A stretch of DNA of 64,000 nucleotides, taken from positions 1,798,001 to 1,862,000 of the forward strand of contig JAJTTP010000002.1 in the NCBI GenBank assembly GCA_023313575.1, given 5' to 3'. A program made the position numbers and the translations under genes. Position 1 is the first letter of the stretch. Each line of letters begins with the position of its first letter. Below, piece by piece: positions 10,862 through 22,957 of the stretch. Below the pieces are notes generated by a model, which saw nothing but the letters and a program-made list of their open reading frames with translations, had not been told where the DNA came from and did no database searches. This DNA is from Eutypella sp. D-1 (taxonomy: Eukaryota; Ascomycota; Sordariomycetes; Xylariales; Diatrypaceae).

Positions 10862-13853
10862 TTATTTCTCGATGTCGAAGTAAACCTTCAGTTCGACCTC
10901 ATTGCTCCAGCCTGCCTTAAGCCCCATCTCCTCCCAAGCCGCCTCGACGTTGATCTCTAGTACCTGCTGGTCCTCGCCGCTCTTGGTCACTGTATGTGGT
11001 GGGATGGGCTGGCCTTGTATGGTAGCCATGAAGTGCCTCTCTATCGATAGCTCGGGAAGATGAGATATGTAAATTCCTGTGGGAAAGTTAGACACGCTCC
11101 GATACGGCTATACCGGGTGCGGGGGTCTGGAAAAGGGGGGGGGGGGGGGGGGGAGGAGGCTTACCCAGTACGCCTAAGGCCTTCAGCCTTGTATCTAAGC
11201 ATACCCTGCCATTATGCAGCAATGACAACTCGTTCGACGTGATGGCGGCAGCCCCCGTCATCTTCCCAATGAGGCCGAGATTAGAAGTGAGGACTTGCCC
11301 TCGGGCACGGCTATCGAATTTGGTTACGGGAAAGGCAGTTAGAATATCGTAATCCCTGAGGTCAAGTATCACAGGTAGATACGCGGTGTCGGAACCCGGG
11401 CTTTCCGGGGCCGTGACGATGCCTGTGCGATGCGATCGTACCACATAGGTCATCGAGGAATCGACTCCCGGAAGACGCGATAGAGGTATGAGTTCCCTCA
11501 AGGGGCGTTGCGAGATGTTGAACACGCCAAGGAAAGAACTTCCGGACCCTGCCCTACCGTGATAGCTCCCAATCTTGAGGATTACGTCGTCGTGATAATC
11601 GACATAGTGGTCGAGGCTCTTTCCCACCACGCTTGGCCTGAATATGACCGTGTCCCCTCTTGGAGTGCGTCCTGTTATTTGCTCGATGATTACCTGATTA
11701 AAATCCTCAGGTGCATCGGTGATGTAGATTGGTCCGCCGCTAAGGCAGCGTGCCGCGGCATGAACACCGGAGTATGCGTGGACAGTTTGGAACATGTCCC
11801 AGTCAGGCAGGATGTTGAGGTGCTGCGTCAAGAGACTGTTGTGGGCGTTGGCCCAGATGTGCCATGGGTGCGCTGCCGGAACATCGGGGAAGAAATCGTC
11901 TGAGTTGCGCACGAGTAAGGGTGGCCTTGACTTGGGGAGTTGCTGGTGGAAAATTATCTGCGGGGCCTGTGACATGCTGGATATGGCCCTCGAGCTGAAG
12001 TGTTTTAGAATCGCGATCATCCAGGCGTCAAGGTAAGTGGTGGTGAGTTCACGGCGGTGCTTGGCGGAAACCCATGTGTCCAGCATGAACTGAACATCAG
12101 TCTTGACACCGTCGATACCGCAATCAGATAAAAAGCGGTAGAAGTCATCGTAGAATCTACTGACATCCTCTCCGGCAATGACGGTCATGGGGCCCTCGAG
12201 GTCGATGTCCCTCTTAGGGGTATTCTCACGAACTACTTCGATTGTTTTGTATGTTTGGGCCAGTTTGCCATTGGGTGAGATACCTCCCCAATACCCGAGC
12301 AATGCGTGCCATACCGCTACATGCTTTATACTCGGGTGTTTAGCTCGGACTTGGGACACCGTGTCTTTCAACCCCTTTGGGAAGGCTTTCGGCTGTGCTT
12401 CGAATGCATTCCATCCGTGCTGATACTGACTCTTACCGCCGCTGTAGTCGATGTCTTGCCAGTTATCGTCGATTATCAGAGTGCTGATGTGAACACCGTT
12501 CTTCGCCAATGAATCAATAGCATTAAGTAGCTTCTCGTCGGTCAAGGCTTGACCCAGTGCATTCCATGTACCTATCAAGTGGTTAACACAATATGCATGG
12601 AAAGGGATCGCTATCACTTACAGTACCCCAAGCCATCATACCATTCCTGCAGCCACTCAGGTCTAACTTCTTCTTCCAGTGGCTTAGGCTCATTAGATCC
12701 AGGGGCGGGTGAAGCACTGGAAGCAAACACGACGTCACGGGAATGATACACAGCTGAAGCCAGAGCACTCTCGAAGCTATCACCGACCGCTGCAAGGATC
12801 AGGCCCTCTGATTCGCTCGCATTATCGCTGCGCAACTGTAGATTGGCATGAGATATCCTGCTTTGAACTTGGGAGTCTAAGGACTTACGTGGATCGTGAC
12901 AGCTCCATTCCGACCCTCCGAGTTTCGAAGCAAAGCAATAGTATCATTCCTATCGCTGATACCTAACAGCACCAAGTGTTTTCCGTCCGCATTCAAAAAG
13001 GAGCACATTATAGCATCGTTGTCTACGTTGAAGCTAGATTTGCCATGCCTTGGGGCTAACCAAGGTGACGACTGGCGTACAAGGGCGAACCAACTACCAG
13101 CAGTCAGCGCGTCACATCTTAAAGGCTAGCATTGTCCTGACACCAGCCAGAGATCAACCTGGGATGGGAGTCTCACCGAAGATATTTGCCCCAAGGGGTG
13201 CCGAGCTCGATTTGGGAGTAGGCAGATTTCTCGTTCTGGGCTGGTCTGATCCCGGCCTCGATAGTCCAGAGTTCGGTGTTCGGGACCTGGCTCATTACAG
13301 ACTTCACTCTTAAATCGGGGTTCAGATCGACTATGACATCTGAAAGGTTGGCATTGAGCAGGCCCTGAAACTTCTCAGGGGTAACGAGTACAAGGCCATC
13401 CTCCATTCCATGCTCGTCACGAACCCATCTCCAAGGGTGGTCCGGTCCGTTGCGGAACTTGAGGGTGAAATTCAGGATAGGAGACGCATGCAACTCAGCA
13501 TGGAAATACAGGATTGATCTCGAGGGTGAGGTGTGTTGCAAAGGTGAAGGCGAGGATGCTGACAATGTTCGAGCTAGGGGGGTTTCCCGCCACTCGGCGT
13601 CAGCGGTGGAATGCCAAATAGAAGCCTCCCATGCATCTTTAGAATTTACTTCATTTACTTCTATAGAAACGAGAAACGAGATAGTATCGGATTGTAACTG
13701 GGTAACTTGTCCCAGGGGCGGAAAGCTGGAAATGCTAGAGACGCCTGGCCCCATCTTGGTACTGACGGTGAGCTCCGGCGTTGCTGGGGATTTCTGTCTA
13801 GGGATGTTCGTGGAACGGAACTCGGGCACAAAGTCATAGTCTTGATCACACAT
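10862..13853 (-). CDS. GH36 raffinose synthase / alpha-galactosidase-like protein (SIP1 type)
   Basis: This is a glycoside hydrolase clan D, family 36 protein of the plant raffinose-synthase/seed-imbibition type that also occurs in fungi. It probably acts on alpha-galactosides. Catalytic landmarks are the presumed nucleophile in GVKTDVQ (Asp524) and the acid/base region RNSDDFFPD (Asp590/591). Supporting motifs are GYCTWNALGQ and IIDDNWQD. Five exons fit in phase: 13853-13177, 13093-12889, 12835-12622, 12571-11165 and 11076-10862. The introns are 83, 53, 50 and 88 bp with clean GT donors and AG acceptors. The protein has 905 residues and ends in a beta-rich domain (ELKVYFDIEK). There is no signal peptide, so it is probably intracellular. 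The last intron contains a 19-base poly-C tract on the coding strand. It is divergent from MPP-beta. Transferase versus hydrolase activity cannot be decided from sequence. Confidence 0.87.
11135..11153. repeat. 19-base poly-G tract inside an intron
   Basis: Nineteen G in a row on the plus strand (poly-C on the coding strand) lie in the fourth intron of the GH36 gene, between the GTAAGC donor and the CACAG acceptor. Confidence 0.9.
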
Positions 13854-14639
13854 GATGGCGAGGATATGATGGATGTACTAGAATAGAACAGATCAATTGA
13901 TATTCAGTATGTATGCAATAGATACTCAAGCAATTATGGAGTTAGGTATATGTATTTTTTGCTAGAGCCAGCATACGATGTAAACGTGTACTTGTATGTA
14001 CCCGTACCATAGTAGAAGTGACGGGAGTGATTGGATGATCATGAAGCAAAATGGACCTTCAAGGTTGTTGAAAGAAGAGCCAAAGAGAGTTAAGAGCTAG
14101 GAGGGCTTGGAGGGGCAGAAGGGCTGAAGGGGAAGCTTGGTGTTAATTATTTAACAGATGACATTAGCTGGGAAAAAAAGATATCGACAGCTGACAAAAA
14201 CTGGGCCAATCAAAAACTGATTATTCCATGGGATTGTGGCTAAAGTTTAAAGCGGATTTTAATGGGACCCGACAAGATGCACTAGCCACAAAATGCTCGG
14301 GCAGTCGGAATCTAAACCAAAAATTTGAGCCACTCAAAGCCGAGCTCTAGCAAGGAAATTTGAAGCCAATGAGAAAACGGCTGATTCCTAAAGATTTCGC
14401 TCACATTACACCACTACCACCACCCACAGGTGCTTATCTCTACTCTAACTACCTTACTTAACCCAGGTATTTACAACTTTCTTTCTATAAAACCCACTAT
14501 CACGACGACGACGAGGGTCACAACCACCACCATCGCCATCCTCTTTAATCCTCTTTAATCCTCCTCGTCCTCCCCCCCCCCTCCATTATATACGCCGATC
14601 GACCGTCTAGTTCAATACCTACTCTAGGTATCATTCCAA
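13854..14639. promoter_or_regulatory. Divergent promoter region between GH36 and MPP-beta genes
   Basis: This 786-bp region lies between two gene starts that point away from each other. CCAAT boxes occur in GGGCCAATC (about 14203) and AAGCCAATG (about 14375), a common promoter element for fungal mitochondrial genes. A C-rich leader with repeated CCTCTTTAAT and a ten-base C run lies just before the MPP-beta start. No gene is seen within. Confidence 0.5.
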
Positions 14640-16464
14640 ATGGCGTCCAGGCGACTCGCATTAAACCTCGCCCAGGGTATCCGCAACCGTGCTGCTGGCC
14701 CCTCGGCTATTCGGTCATTAAAGAGAGGATTTGCTACGCCAGTTACGTCGCCTGTCGGTGCCAAGACTCAGACTACTACATTAAAGAATGGCCTGACGGT
14801 AATTATGCTATGCCCTTTTGCTTCTGTCTAATTGTTTTCTTTTTTTTCTTTTTTTGAAACTCCCAATTCCTACCTACTATCTCGAGAGAGGGGATTTCAC
14901 TTAACTAACATTTACATTTTACCTGGGAAAAAGGTCGCAACCGAATATTCGCCATGGGCCCAGACTTCGACGGTGGGGGTATGGATCGATGCTGGTTCGA
15001 GAGCCGAGACCGATGAGACGAATGGAACTGCGCATTTTCTCGAGCATCTTGCCTTTAAGGTATTTGCGACTTGCGACCAGTCCCCGCCATACCCTACCAC
15101 TGGGTGGTATGTGTGTATGGGTATGATCGACTGCGACTGACGAATTTTCCAAATTTTCCAGGGCACCAAAAGACGCACTCAGCAGCAGCTAGAGCTCGAG
15201 ATCGAGAACATGGGTGGTCATCTCAATGCTTATACCTCGGTATGTCGAAATGTGAAAATGAAGAAAAGAAGAAAAATATTTTCAGAAATCAAGGGAAGCC
15301 CGGTGGATATATCATTTTCTAATAACGGAGGATGCAGCGTGAGAACACCGTCTACTTCTCAAGAGCCTTCAACTCCGACGTCCCCCAATGCGTCGACATT
15401 CTCGCCGATATCCTCCAGAACTCTAAGCTCGAACCCTCCGCTATCGAACGTGAGCGCGACGTCATTCTTCGGGAGTCCGAGGAGGTTGAGAAGCAGCTGG
15501 ATGAGGTCGTTTTCGACCACTTGCATGCTACCGCCTACCAGCACCAGCCGCTAGGCCGCACCATTCTCGGTCCTCGCGAGAACATCCGTGACATCACCCG
15601 AACCGAGCTTGACAAATACATCAAGACCAACTACACGGCAGACCGCATGGTCCTTGTTGGCGCTGGCGGATTTCCCCACGAGAAGCTCGTCGAGCTTGCC
15701 GAGAAGAACTTCTCCGGCCTCCCCTCCACCTCCCCGCAGAACTCCGCCTACCTCCTGTCCAAGAAGACCCCTAACTTCATTGGCTCAGAGGTCCGTGTGC
15801 GCGACGATACCCTTCCCTCTGCGCACATTGCTATCGCTGTCGAGGGTGTTAGCTGGAACGACGATGACTACTTTACCGCCCTGGTTACCCAGGCTATCGT
15901 TGGCAACTACGACAAGGCAATGGGCAGCGCTCCTCACCAGGGTAGCAAGCTTAGCAGCTTCGTTCACCACAACGACCTTGCCAACAGTTTCATGAGCTTC
16001 TCCACCAGCTATAGTGATACCGGGTAAGTTATGATAACCTGCCTACCTTTTGTGCGCTCATGCTAACTATTTCAAGTCTCTGGGGTATCTACCTCGTCAC
16101 TGACCAGCTTACCCGTATCGACGATCTTGTCCACTTCTCCCTCCGCGAGTGGTCCCGTCTGTCGAGCAGCGTCACCGAGTCCGAGGTCGAGCGCGCCAAG
16201 GCCCAGCTGAAGGCCTCCATCCTCCTATCTCTAGATAGCACATCCGCCGTCGCCGAGGACGTCGGCCGCCAACTTGTCACAACCGGTCGTCGGATGAGCC
16301 CCGGTGAGATCGAGCGCGTCATCGACCAAATCACCGAGAAGGACGTCATGGACTTCGCCAACCGCAAACTGTGGGACCAGGACATCGCCGTCAGCGCCGT
16401 CGGCAGCATCGAGGGTCTCTTCGACTACCAGAGGATCAGGGCCGACATGAGCCGGAACTTTTAA
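14640..16464 (+). CDS. Mitochondrial processing peptidase beta subunit
   Basis: This is the catalytic subunit of the matrix peptidase that removes presequences from imported proteins; in Neurospora it is also core protein I of complex III. The zinc-binding inverted motif HFLEH is present in [15 protein letters not shown], and the downstream Glu lies in [17 protein letters not shown]. The N-terminus is Arg/Ser-rich ([17 protein letters not shown]) and serves as a presequence. Five exons keep phase: 14640-14798, 14934-15059, 15162-15239, 15338-16023 and 16077-16464. Introns are 135, 102, 98 and 53 bp. The protein has 478 residues, the normal length for the family, and ends at the expected C-terminal region (RADMSRNF). 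All catalytic features are intact, so this should be a working housekeeping gene. Confidence 0.95.
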
Positions 16465-18224
16465 GTAGGTTTTGGAAAGGGAGGCGGATTTGACGGCGTA
16501 TAGAGGTGGCTTAATGGTGGACATCAAAAAAAAGCCTGAAGGTCATAGAGTGTATCAGATACCGCACACTTAGTTGTACCATAAAGATCTTTTCATCTGT
16601 TCTGAGTCGTGGGTCTCTGTCTGCGTCGTATCAGCGTCAAGTCGCTACACTACACTGGCTCATCCCACGCACTTACTTACGTGTGGCCGAGAGGAAGCAA
16701 ATCATACCCCACTAACCGGAAGACCAGATATCGGATCAACGATTTAACTTGTTCGGACCGCATCCCCGCTTGTCTTAAGACTGAGTTCTACAAACGATGT
16801 GCGACTCCCGAAGCGCAGTGCGATGCGATGTTCTTAGCTGAAGAGCGACGAAAAGCGGCGAAAGCTTCCTTGGACCCTTATATCATTTTCCGGGCACCGG
16901 AGCCATTCCCGGGACCTGTAGCTGATGTCTCCCCACCCCCCCCCCCCCCCCCCGGGGGATTAACCTCTTCTATCATATAGGCTAGATATTCATCTACCAC
17001 AAGGGCCAGCAGCAGTCGATGAAGTCTCGTCAGCCCATGTCTCCTCTGCGCATGGAACGTAGACGTCATAGGTATTCACGAGCGCACAGTTATCACATGC
17101 CCGCATATCCCATCCCCCTGACATAAGCGTCCGACATAACCCCAGCACCTGGACGAGAGAGAGGCCGAAGCTAAGCGGGACAAGGCTGATGGATGCTAAG
17201 TGAAGGCGCACACGGCCCGTGAACCGAAAAAGGGTGAAAGCACATTATTCTTGCTCTTGCGTATAGATAGCGTCGACAGGGGTGGAGAGTACATAGTGAA
17301 CCCGTCAGCTGACGCGCCCAGCGCCTTCCAGTCTCTCCAATTTCGCATGAAAAGACAAGGGGAGCCTTGGGCTGGCTGGCTGGCTCTGTGCTGACCTATG
17401 CCGACCTATGCTTGGTTCACGTTCACTCTGTCCCCAACTCAGCTGCTGGGGACCATCTAATCAGCAGCCTGCTCGTTTCAAGGCGCGGGTCGAGACGGGA
17501 TCTGTCACAGGGATTTCAGATGATCCTTGAGTGTAGCCCTGGTCTCTGGACTGGAGATGTCAGAGTGGATAGGTACGATAGACAGGCATATGGACATACA
17601 TCATCGCAGCTGGATGAACTTTGGAACTGATCAGGCATGCTCCGCGATAGCTTCGAGGGCCGTACGATAGTCCATGCTAGTTTGTTACCGGATCAAAACG
17701 GCTGTAGGGATGGTCTTTATGCTACACGAGATCACGTCGTGCGATTTCGTCCCGAACAGAGGTTCGCGTAACTCCGTCTGAACTCAGTGCCTGCCAATGC
17801 ATAGAGGAGAGCCCTGGCTGGGCTTGCTTACTCCTCTACCCTGGCGGTGACCAATCATGGTATCGAAAGGGTCATGTCATAGTAGCTTACGGAGCTCACG
17901 GGGCTCACGGCATGCTGTGTGACTAGCCTGGGTACTTTTTCTCGTCACTTCCTATCACGATTGTGTGCCACCTCGCTGCTCCTCCTTCCGGAAGCTCAGC
18001 AGAACCATCCGTTACCAAGTGTCGAGGCGTACCTTTTACCCTTGCGTAGTTCGGGGTAGGAGGGGGGAGGGGGTCTTGACGGCAAAGTATATAAAAGGTG
18101 ATCAATGCCGTAGAGGGGGATTTACGATAGCCTCAAACGCATGCGCTCTCTAGGAGATAATCCAAGCCATCTTATCTTCAACAGGCCCAGTATAAAACTT
18201 TCCACTCCCTCCATACCCCTCAGC
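16465..18224. other. Intergenic
   Basis: About 1.76 kb without a supported gene. An open frame at 16609-16980 ends in a Pro run made by an 18-base C tract (16936-16953) and is probably not real. A TATATAAAA box at 18088-18096 and a TATAAAA at 18191-18197 precede the secreted-protein gene. Confidence 0.45.
18088..18096 (+). promoter_or_regulatory. TATA box upstream of the small secreted protein
   Basis: TATATAAAA lies 129 bp upstream of the ATG at 18225. This leaves room for a normal 5' leader, and it supports the downstream ATG that begins the signal peptide. The in-frame ATG at 18141 would place a non-hydrophobic leader before it. Confidence 0.45.
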
Positions 18225-18617
18225 ATGCAGATCAAGAACCTCATCGCCCTACCCGGCCTCCTCGGCATCTCCTCGGCAGCCCTGGTGCAGATCGGCTTCG
18301 ACGCATCGCTGAACTACGACTTCGTGTCCGCGAACCCGACGACGCAGGCGCAGATCTTCCAGCTTCTGCCTCAGGGCGTGGCCTTCGCGCTGGGAATTGC
18401 GGCCGACGCGGTCCCCGTCCAGAGCCTGCAGCCCCTAGACACGAGCGCCGACCTCGGCTACATTACTACGCTCGCCGTGTTCGACCTCGACGACGCGCTC
18501 GTCGATCAGCTTCGCCTCGACATCGTCAGCCCGTCCTCGCCTCTTTATAATAACCCCGACGCTGCTGTGCATGAGCTTGTGTCTCATATCAACCCGAGCA
18601 TCCCGCTTCAGGCATGA
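18225..18617 (+). CDS. Small secreted protein with a surface-protein-like domain
   Basis: I do not recognise a named family with certainty. The 130-residue product starts with a signal peptide (MQIKNLIALPGLLGISSAAL). The mature part contains QIFQLLPQGVAFALGI and SLQPLDTSADLGYITTLAVF, then LYNNPDAAVHELVSHINPSIPLQA. This pattern resembles a domain found in the ectodomain of fungal membrane or wall proteins, where it is normally followed by a Ser/Thr-rich stalk and a transmembrane helix. Here the frame stops right after the domain, so it is a free secreted version, or a truncated membrane protein. It has no Cys in the mature part. The codons are GC-rich, as in a well-expressed gene. A longer start at 18141 is possible but would hide the signal peptide. 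Confidence 0.6.
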   Translation: MQIKNLIALPGLLGISSAALVQIGFDASLNYDFVSANPTTQAQIFQLLPQGVAFALGIAADAVPVQSLQPLDTSADLGYITTLAVFDLDDALVDQLRLDIVSPSSPLYNNPDAAVHELVSHINPSIPLQA

Positions 18618-19272
18618 ATTGTTTCGGCCGTCGGTTCAAGGGGAAGGGGGGAAGACTGTAGTTAGTCGCCGAAGTAGATATAAATGCTATCCGAATATCA
18701 TTTCAGAAACCTACCAGTCCATTATACTGCACGGTACTCCGAAAATGCATTTTTAACCGAACTTTGGGCATCCTCTCTCCAAAAACAAGGTATTCTCATC
18801 GTGAGCCTTAGAGACTGCCGGAAGTGGATCAACTCGCTCCGCCGCCCCTGACTCCACTATAGGGGCTCAACTTAATGCTACACGATTGAGGATGGCTTCC
18901 AAACTCTCAGATGACGGGGCGCAAGAAGTACTATTGGATACGTAAGAGTGACTAAAGGGAAGTATATGGGCACTTGGCTAACAACCAAGTACATCCGGCG
19001 CCAATCACTTTGCAAGCATATCAAACCCAATCGACCAGTGCTAGAGTACAGACATTCAAACCCTGAAACCATAAATAACTCAAGGGAAAATAGAGACATA
19101 ACATGCTCTCGTCAGCCAATTTGCGATGTGAGCAATCGCTAAAACGAGCCGCTAGCCCAGTCATAACTCGTTAATTACCCCTCTATGAGTATTCAAGGCC
19201 AGCAAGACGTACTCAAGGAGGCGAGGCAAGGAAAGTAAAATGGGAAGTCACTGGGGTTTCGACACCTCCGGA
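18618..19272. other. Intergenic
   Basis: About 650 bp without a supported gene; nothing distinctive was seen. It lies between the 3' ends of two converging genes. Confidence 0.5.
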
Positions 19273-21068
19273 TCATGCGATATAAGCACCACCACCGTCG
19301 TCGGAGTCATCGTCAGACGAGTCATCGTCGGATGGTGCTTCGCTCTGCTGAGAGGAAGTCGACCCTGCCACCCTCGCCGAAGACAAGCTGGAATATGATG
19401 GCGAACTAGGCCGGTTGACCTCGGTATCACTCGTGCTTGCGTACGATTGATCTATTTCCTTGTTAGTGTTATCAAGCGCCATCTCCCAGTATTTGAATAC
19501 ACATACTGATGCTTAAGGCATCGAAGCTTTCCTCGATGGTTGGGAGTGGGTAGTGGCTTGAAGGCTCCGAAACCATAGACTGCGTGGTTGGAAATGAGTG
19601 ATGGTTCGGGGGGTCCGACAATATAGACTGCGTGATGCCTGTGAGGGAGTCGGCGTGCCAATTCAAGGGTTCCACCTTGTTCTTCACCTGATTTAAAACC
19701 TCCTTTCGAATCGTCTCCAGCATGCCTTGCAGAATATTCCTCTGGTGTATGTACCATTCATCATCGGCGCCTTTCGGAAGTGCAGGCGGTCCCCAGTTAA
19801 GCCAGATATTGTAGTGCGCGTCCAGCTCCACCATCGACATAGGATGGTGACGGAAATATAGGCTGCAGCAGAAGCAAGCCAGCTTGCTACACCCTATATA
19901 GCGATCGTCGTCTGCGAACTTAATATCATTTTGGTAGAAGTGCTCCAGGACCTGGATCTCAGCATGGACTCTCGGCTTGAAACTCGGCTGGTCATACTGT
20001 TCTAGAATGCGCCTCTCCAGCTCCCATTTCAGGTTCATGGAGGACAAGTATTCCTCGTACTCACGTCGCGTATCTTCATTGCGGAAAGCCCCCATCCTGT
20101 TCAGGATTCCTTCCGGCGTGGTAAGGGCGTCTGCCTTGGGGGCGTCTATGTTTGGCATTTGAGGAACTCGAGCAACTTCGTAAACTTCGAAGATGCCGGG
20201 CAGCTTGAGTGCATCCTCGATGACATGCCTCGGTGCTCGAACATGGTCGGACAGACGGCCAATGTAATGTCTCACCTCCTGAAAGGCGCGTTCCACGTGA
20301 TCGAGCTGTGCCTCACGTGCGGAGTCAATCTTAGTCTCCATGTACTTCATTAGGTCCATCCTTCTCTGATAGTAGGCATTCAGGCAAAGAGCTTCATAGT
20401 CTTGCTCGCGGTCGCAAAAACACCGCAGCCACGCCCACAACAAGTTATCTGCTCGCTTTGGTTAATAGGTAAACGCGAAGGCGCGAGAGTATGCAATACT
20501 CGCCATTGACGCTTTCTTGGGTGCTGAGATACTGTTTACAATGCTCGATCTTCTGGATCAATAGTGCCTGCTCCTTATGGATTCTCTGCGTCGCAAACTG
20601 GATGCAAGTCCTTACGAATCCGTTCACATCATCTTCCCGCCCATCGCTGCGGGTTTGGATGATCCCCTTCACCTTTGTGAGAGTTTGTATTAGGAACTTC
20701 TTAACCTTGTCGTCGGACCTAGTTGCATTCGACGCCAGCCAGAACCTGAATGTTTTTGGATTCTCCTCTAACCCAATGGCCGCTGTGCTATCGCCGCCCT
20801 TGACATTGTCGCACAGGTAAGAAAGGTTTTTTAAGAGCCGCCTGCGCCTCTCTCGGGGAGTAGACGGGTTTCCCGGGTCCACGTCGCGCTCGCCCCTCGT
20901 CCGACCGAAGATTTCCAGAAGGATGAGCGGCTCATAGAATCGGTGGATCAGTTTCTCGTAGGCACCAAATCTGGGTGTCTTCGGGACCTTGCCGCTCCTC
21001 GCCGCCCCTGGAGGCGTGTGGTTTGACTTGGTCGCCCTGGGCGACCTTCTGGCACCTCTTGCTGCCAT
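19273..21068 (-). CDS. OTT_1508-type deaminase-like protein
   Basis: The protein resembles the fungal OTT_1508-like nucleic acid/nucleotide deaminase family. The zinc motif is visible as VHAEIQVLEHFY (HAE) followed by IGCSKLACFCCSLYF, in which SKLACFCC takes the place of the usual PCxxC. Three exons fit in phase: 21068-20540, 20448-19507 and 19451-19273, giving 549 residues. Intron 2 (55 bp, GTATGT donor, CTAAC branch, AATAG acceptor) is convincing. Intron 1 (91 bp, GTAAAC donor, CTATTAAC branch, GAGCAG acceptor) is less certain, because the same stretch also reads through as plausible protein with a one-base slip near 20452. The C-terminus is acidic and Ser-rich (DDDSSDDDSDDGGG). It may be active or a divergent binding version; no substrate is known to me. 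Confidence 0.68.
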
Positions 21069-22057
21069 CTGTGCTGTATCCGTACAAAGAGGGTCCTTAA
21101 CTAAGCTAGAACTAAATTGTACTGGAAAAAGCCGGCTTGAAGAGAACCGGGGCTAGCTCGATAGAATGGTGACACTTAGAAGGATTGTGTGGCTTGCTAG
21201 ATGTTTCCAATGGATAAATTGGCCGCGCTAGGAATCATTGACATTTAATATTCTGCGGGTACTCGTGGTGATGCTCGAAGAGTTACAGTTTGGCTGAAAG
21301 TGTGAATTTGTTGATGTTCTCTCGTTCTGGCGGGATTGCGTGGTAGTGGGCCTCCGACATTAATATCCACGTATTAAGTGGGCGCCAGGAATCTCCCGTT
21401 CGGTGAAAGCGTAGCGTACCATAGGCGCCATAGTTCTTGCTGCGCAAGAGCGTGAGATTTCGAGGCCGCGAACCTCGCTAGATCGTTAACTCGCTTTTTG
21501 GGACTTGTTGCCTGCCAGGAACATCGAAGTTACTTCGCCTGTACATCAGCTGCACCAACCGCACATGCAACGGTCATGGTGATTGGTTGGAGCATCAACG
21601 ATCGTGGGACTCTCGCAGGAGTCTTGGCGCTTCCTGCGGTAGGCCCATCAGTGTGGATTCGTTGGGGGGCCTACTGCGTCTGCGGGAGGCCCCGAGTATT
21701 ATTTTCGCGTCGGCAAATCCAGCCTTGCTGGGGAATGTGAGCCGAAGTTCGCGCCCACAGCCACGCTCACGCTAGCTGACGTTTTGTACCTGAACAGTCG
21801 TCATTGTCGTGGGCTTGCCCGTTGCAATAGAGCACCCTCGCAATTGCGATGATAAGATACTTGATCCAAAGCTCTCGAGGTCTGTGACTCCCAAAATGTG
21901 TCACTGAATGGCATTGTGGAAAGTTCTTTGGTATTCTGTCAACGGTCGAAATCAACTGGCCTCACATACAAATACACACAAATAAGGTTATATTCTTGGG
22001 TGGTTCTCACCAGGCTGTTAAGGTTGTTCTGTTTTGCGAGGTTTTACTTGTGCCGGA
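21069..22057. other. Intergenic, divergent promoter region
   Basis: About 990 bp between the starts of the deaminase-like gene (minus) and the zinc-finger gene (plus). The 21498-21775 stretch has overlapping open frames without family resemblance. I saw no repeat or RNA gene. Confidence 0.45.
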
Positions 22058-22957
22058 ATGGATGTTATGTTTGAATTTCCTCTTGGGAGCATGTCTCAGT
22101 GGTATCAAAGTGAAGAATCATACCCATTTGGGGGTGGTTGTGGCGATGATGGTTGGGATATGAACGACGATGACAATGGGTATTACGCCGGTCAAGCTCT
22201 GTACGCAGAGAATATGACCAATCCATTCTTCAACGACCAAGCCCAGATGGGAATGGGTATATCTAGTACGAATCCAACCATCTCGACACAAATGGACCTT
22301 CAGGCTTCCTTTTGCGACCCGAGCCAGATCCACAACGGCGCAGTTCCTGCTCTTTAGAGAGGATATCCCCTGGCGCCACATATGGACACGACTGCACCCT
22401 ACTCGAATGAGTACCAGATGGATGGGTACTCGGATACAGTGTCCCCTGGATCTTACGGAGAACATGGTTTCGAGCAGGACGACAATATCGACCAGCCTAT
22501 GTCCGACACGGTGGAACAACCCCCAACTCCACCTCGTTTTGAGGAGCTACCGTTACCCTCCCTAGACGGTCTGGAGAAAGGAGAGGATGGGATGTACCAT
22601 TGCCAAGATCCAAATTGCGTGGAGACGCGTGAAACGAAGACGAAGTTTAAAACAAAGACAGAGTTTAAGGTATAACAAGTAAAGAAATACCTGTCGGTAC
22701 GTGTCACTAATTCGACCTGCCTACAGAAACACTTGCGGACGCATATCAGGCCGGTGCTCTGTCCACACCCTAGCTGCGACGAGACAAAAGCAGAGCCACG
22801 CGACATGCTGCGGCATATATCGAACGCCCACAAAGTATGGGGAATGAAAAGGGGCTACAAGGTCAAGGGTGGTACATGTGACAAGTGCGGAATGGAATTT
22901 ACCAGGAAGGACAACGTGAAGAAGCACGAAAAGGGGGGTTGTAAGAAAGCAGGCTAG
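22058..22957 (+). CDS. C2H2 zinc-finger protein, model uncertain
   Basis: A predicted nuclear DNA-binding protein. Three zinc fingers lie near the C-terminus. The first (YHCQDPNC ... HLRTH) spans the 57-bp intron 22670-22726 (GTATAA donor, CTACAG acceptor). The second is VLCPHPSC ... HISNAH and the third is C2HC (GTCDKCGMEF ... HEKGGC). The upstream half is acidic and low-complexity, like an activation region. An in-frame TAG at 22355-22357 splits the frame. It may lie in an unrecognised intron: GTATTA at about 22177 to TTTAGAG, or GTATAT at about 22257 to GATACAG, both keep phase. Alternatively translation may start at ATG 22382, or the gene may carry a nonsense mutation. The finger part is secure; the N-terminus is not. 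Confidence 0.6.

Noticed and set aside
16609..16980. 123-codon open frame with a terminal Pro run
   Set aside because: The Pro run is produced by an 18-base C tract, and the rest has no recognisable pattern; it lies downstream of MPP-beta with no promoter sign.
22058..22957. Zinc-finger gene as the cluster regulator
   Set aside because: It is separated from the PKS by VPS28 and NOC2 and is C2H2 rather than the usual Zn2Cys6 type; nothing links it to the cluster.
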